Of a stretch of 64,000 nt of DNA, positions 61,291 through 64,000 are shown piece by piece. Within the stretch, counting starts at the first letter, position 1, and each line of letters opens with the position of its first letter. The notes under the pieces were generated by a model. The model searched no databases. It saw nothing but the letters and a program-made list of their open reading frames with translations, and was not told where the DNA came from. Location of the stretch: assembly GCA_947591245.1 (NCBI GenBank), contig CANQCY010000002.1, positions 129,425-193,424 of the forward strand, given 5' to 3'. The stretch comes from an uncultured Lachnospiraceae bacterium (GTDB lineage Bacteria; Bacillota; Clostridia; Lachnospirales; Lachnospiraceae). The position numbers were made by a program, and so were the translations under genes.

Positions 61291-63009
61291 TTACTCTTGT
61301 CCATAATGCACATGCAGCAACTCGTGGGCCCGCTCCTTAAGCATACCGTTTTCGTACATATTCATAAGAGTAGGATTTTCTTCAGAACGTTTAATAATCG
61401 CAGATTTATCTGCCTTATACATACCGGCGGCACGATCTTCCTTGACATGCAGATAACCAAACGGCTGGCCGGCGCCTCCGATACATCCGTACGGACATGC
61501 CATAACCTCGACAAAATCCAGCTTTTCTTCTCCGCGCTGAAGTTTTTCGATGAGTTTTTCCGCATTACCAAGACCGTTGACGATACCGACGCGCAGTTTC
61601 TTTCCCGCCATCTCAAGCTCTGCCACCTTCGTACCCTCAAGGCCCCGTATTCCGGAATACTCGATCTCGCGAAGCGCCTCATTATTCTTTTCCGCCACAT
61701 GGCGAAGCGCCGCCTCCATGACGCCGCCGGTCACGCCGAAAATGACGCCGGCGCCTGAACTGATCGAAAACGGCATATCGGGCGCACTCGGCTCAATCTC
61801 ATTAAACTGAATACCGAGTTCCTTGATCATCAAAATGAGTTCCTTCGTCGTAATCACATAATCCACGTCCGGAACGCCATTCCGCATAAACTCTTCTCTC
61901 GCCGCCTCATATTTTTTCGCCACGCATGGCATTACGGCTACGGATATCGTCTCCATGCCGCTCTGCTCGTCCGCCGGCTTATAATGCTCCTTGAGCACGG
62001 CGCCAAACATCTCCATCGGCGATTTGCAGGTCGATACATACGGAAGGATATCCGGATGCTTTGTCTCGACAAAGCGCACCCATGCCGGACAACAAGAGGT
62101 AAAAAGCGGCATGGAATTGCCGAGCGGATACTTTTTGTCTCCCTTCTCCAGCTTGTACATCAGTTCCGTCGCTTCCTCCACAACTGTCAGGTCTGCGCCA
62201 AAGCTGGTGTCAAACACCGTATCAAAACCAAGCATGCGCAGGGCAGTGAAAATTTTCCCAACTGAATTTTTCCCCGGCGAAAGTCCGAATTCTTCACCGA
62301 TTGCCACGCGCACTGCCGGAGCGATCTGCGCCACAACGCGCTTATTCGGCGCATACAGCGCCTGCCAGACCTCCCTCAGATCGTTTTTAATTGTAATCGC
62401 CGCCGTCGGGCATACCGCCGCACACTGTCCGCAGTTCACGCAGTCCGTTTCCGCTATTTTCTTCCCAAAGGCCGGCGTGACAACCATATCGGCGCCACGG
62501 TTGGCAAAATCAATCGCACCGACATGCTGCACCTCATTGCACATCCTCACGCAGTCGCCGCAGAGAATGCATTTGCTCGGATCCCTCACGATCGAGAGGG
62601 ATGAGTCGTCGATCGTCCTCTCCGGATGCGTATTCGGAAACCTCACGTCCGTAAGGCGGAATCTCGCTGCAAGCATCTGCAGGCGGCAGTTTCCGTTTTT
62701 CTCGCAAACTGTACAATCCCGGCAATGGGACGCCAGCAAAAGTTCCAGAATCATCTTCCGATGCTGGTGAAGCTTGGACGTATTTGTATGGATCACCATT
62801 TTATCACGGGGCGGCGTGGAACAGGATGCGATGATGCTCCCTCTCTCATCCTCTACTACGCACATGCGGCAAGCGCCATATATGGACATATCCGTATAAT
62901 AGCAAAAAGTAGGCACATGGATCCCGGCTTTCCGAATGACCTGCAGAATATTTTGTTCATCCGTAAATTCAGTACGGATTCCATCTATAATCATATATTT
63001 TTTAGACAT
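61291..63009 (-). CDS. hydA: [FeFe]-hydrogenase catalytic subunit (NAD-linked, HydA)
   Basis: 572 residues. N-terminal plant-type [2Fe-2S] (Cys36, 47, 50, 63), His-Cys3 [4Fe-4S] (His95, Cys99, 102, 108), two [4Fe-4S] clusters (147-157 and 190-200), then the H-cluster domain: L1 TSCCPAW (304-310), L2 MPCVAKKYE (360-368), L3 MACPYGCIGGAGQP (503-516), followed by the small-subunit helix region. Size and the adjacent NuoF-like HydB fit the NADH-dependent or electron-bifurcating multimeric hydrogenases of Clostridia, which make H2 to dispose of reductant. GGAGG precedes ATG. It follows hydB by 15 bp. Confidence 0.95.
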   Translation of the reverse strand: MSKKYMIIDGIRTEFTDEQNILQVIRKAGIHVPTFCYYTDMSIYGACRMCVVEDERGSIIASCSTPPRDKMVIHTNTSKLHQHRKMILELLLASHCRDCTVCEKNGNCRLQMLAARFRLTDVRFPNTHPERTIDDSSLSIVRDPSKCILCGDCVRMCNEVQHVGAIDFANRGADMVVTPAFGKKIAETDCVNCGQCAAVCPTAAITIKNDLREVWQALYAPNKRVVAQIAPAVRVAIGEEFGLSPGKNSVGKIFTALRMLGFDTVFDTSFGADLTVVEEATELMYKLEKGDKKYPLGNSMPLFTSCCPAWVRFVETKHPDILPYVSTCKSPMEMFGAVLKEHYKPADEQSGMETISVAVMPCVAKKYEAAREEFMRNGVPDVDYVITTKELILMIKELGIQFNEIEPSAPDMPFSISSGAGVIFGVTGGVMEAALRHVAEKNNEALREIEYSGIRGLEGTKVAELEMAGKKLRVGIVNGLGNAEKLIEKLQRGEEKLDFVEVMACPYGCIGGAGQPFGYLHVKEDRAAGMYKADKSAIIKRSEENPTLMNMYENGMLKERAHELLHVHYGQE

Positions 63010-63024
63010 TTCTTTCCTCCAATC

Positions 63025-64000
63025 TTACGCTTCCTTTACTGCACCAAAGCTGCATCCGTCTTTGCAGGCGCCGCATTTGATGCATTTCGCCGTATCGATC
63101 ACGTGAGCCTCTTTTACATTGCCTGATATTGCGCCGACCGGACACATACGCGCGCACTTTGTACATCCGCGGCACAGCTCCGGATCTATCCGCAGCGTCA
63201 TAAGAGCCTTGCACTGCCCTGAAGGACACTTCTTGTCCACGACGTGGGCAATATATTCATCACGGAAATATTTGAGCGTGCTGACCACCGGAGAAGCGGC
63301 CGTTTTGCCCAAGCCGCACAGCGCCGTTGCGGATACTGTATCGGACAGCCTCTCCAAAAGATCGATATGATCCAGAGTTCCCCTCCCCTCCGTAATGTCA
63401 GTCAGAATTTCAAGCATGCGTTTTGTACCTTCACGGCACGGCACGCACTTTCCGCAGGATTCGTTCTGTGTAAAATTCATAAAAAATCTCGCCACTTCTA
63501 CCATACAGCTCTTATCGTTCATAACCACGAGTCCGCCTGATCCGATCATCGCCCCCACCTTTTTGAGGGAATCAAAATCCAGTTTCATGTCGAGATGATC
63601 CTCCGTGGCGTTCATGCAAAGGCATCCGCCGGACGGTCCTCCGATCTGAACCGCCTTGAACTCGCCGCCCTTGACGCCGCCTCCGATATCAAAAATAACT
63701 TTGCGGAGCGTCGTTCCCATCGGCACCTCAATCAAACCGGTATTATTGACATTTCCGGTCAGCGCAAACGCTTTCGTTCCGTGGTTGTTGGCCGGGCCAA
63801 AGCCCTTGTACCACTCTGCGCCGTTCATAATGATCGGAGGCACATTACAGAAGGTCTCGACATTATTAAGCACGGTCGGTTTGTCAAACAATCCGTGTTC
63901 CACCGTACGCGGCGGTTTTACGCGCGGCATGCCTCGGTTTCCCTCGATCGACGTTGTGAGGGCGCTTCCCTCGCCGCAGACGAACGCGCCCGCGCCGCGG
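63025..64000 (-). CDS. hydB: NAD-linked hydrogenase subunit HydB (NuoF-like), 5' end missing
   Basis: About 325 C-terminal residues; the frame continues past the right edge (CGEGSALTTSIEGNRG and onward), so the thioredoxin-like and FMN/NADH-binding start is outside. Visible are the NuoF 51-kDa core (FDKPTVLNNVETFCNVP, GGPSGGCL), the [4Fe-4S] site CGKCVPCREGTKR and two C-terminal [4Fe-4S] clusters (CRGCTKCARMCP, CIKCGACKDGCS). The subunit passes electrons between NAD(H) and HydA. A hydC (NuoE-like) gene is expected upstream of the window edge. Confidence 0.93.
   Translation of the reverse strand, partial: RGAGAFVCGEGSALTTSIEGNRGMPRVKPPRTVEHGLFDKPTVLNNVETFCNVPPIIMNGAEWYKGFGPANNHGTKAFALTGNVNNTGLIEVPMGTTLRKVIFDIGGGVKGGEFKAVQIGGPSGGCLCMNATEDHLDMKLDFDSLKKVGAMIGSGGLVVMNDKSCMVEVARFFMNFTQNESCGKCVPCREGTKRMLEILTDITEGRGTLDHIDLLERLSDTVSATALCGLGKTAASPVVSTLKYFRDEYIAHVVDKKCPSGQCKALMTLRIDPELCRGCTKCARMCPVGAISGNVKEAHVIDTAKCIKCGACKDGCSFGAVKEA

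Noticed and set aside
1..64000. CRISPR arrays, insertion sequences, prophage or integrative elements
   Set aside because: No regularly spaced repeats, transposase, integrase or phage structural genes were found; gene content is uniformly chromosomal.

Overview
The window looks like a contiguous chromosome segment from a motile, anaerobic member of the Clostridia, most likely a Lachnospiraceae gut or rumen bacterium. The signs are [FeFe]-hydrogenase HydA/HydB subunits, LL-diaminopimelate aminotransferase (DapL), a CheC/CheD chemotaxis branch, Lachnospiraceae-type orphan families (DUF5685, a DUF6033-like protein, DUF1002), a tryptophan T-box leader, secreted enzymes with lysine-rich Ig-like N-termini, and strong AGGAGG-type ribosome binding sites. 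The species call is inference. I see no insertion sequence, prophage, CRISPR array or rRNA operon.

Layout. 1-577: start of a probable trpE behind a Trp T-box riboswitch (minus strand). 578-2779: secreted carboxylesterase. 2953-5941: der-plsY-gpsA operon (GTPase, phospholipid acylation, glycerol-3-phosphate synthesis). 6106-7220: cheC-cheD. 7445-10971: aroB-yraN diverging from glmS. 11117-13775: L,D-transpeptidase diverging from holA and tRNA-Ser(CGA). 13839-19959: comEA, a two-component system, a GerM lipoprotein and comEC in one direction. 20078-24855: DMT transporter, an 810-residue cysteine-rich LRR surface protein, leuCD. 25033-34744: a long minus-strand run with the DUF6033-like protein, a zinc-ribbon/DUF5685/DnaJ-TPR/membrane-protein cluster, a CDF transporter, ruvAB and cardiolipin synthase. 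32960-39771: chemotaxis operon cheR-cheB-cheY-cheA-cheW-mcp. 39905-47778: DUF1002 protein, dapL, a FliK-like protein, leuS, DedA protein. 47811-57212: beta-galactoside locus with a secreted and a cytoplasmic GH2 enzyme, an AraC regulator and a 2-hydroxyacid dehydrogenase. 57317-57543: tRNA-Glu and tRNA-Cys. 57693-59710: PadR regulator with a HAAS/DUF4097 membrane protein. 59924-64000: secreted NodB-like deacetylase, hydA and the 3' part of hydB.

How the genes work together. The che operon plus cheC-cheD gives a complete Bacillus-type chemotaxis system (receptor, kinase, methylation, CheD/CheC adaptation). A FliK-like gene and the DUF6033-like gene each have a possible sigma-28 promoter with the same 15-bp spacing, linking both to flagellar expression. 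The two GH2 genes and the AraC gene probably form a regulon: the promoters of araC and of the cytoplasmic GH2 share an almost gap-free 59-bp block, and the same block overlaps the weak -35 of the divergent secreted GH2.

No wholly new system is certain. The most worthwhile leads are the duplicated GH2/AraC promoter block, the possible sigma-28 promoter of the DUF6033-like gene, the zinc-ribbon/DUF5685/DnaJ cluster, the basic Ig-like module shared by three secreted enzymes, a NodB deacetylase lacking one zinc histidine, and small leader ORFs in front of trpE, padR and cls.
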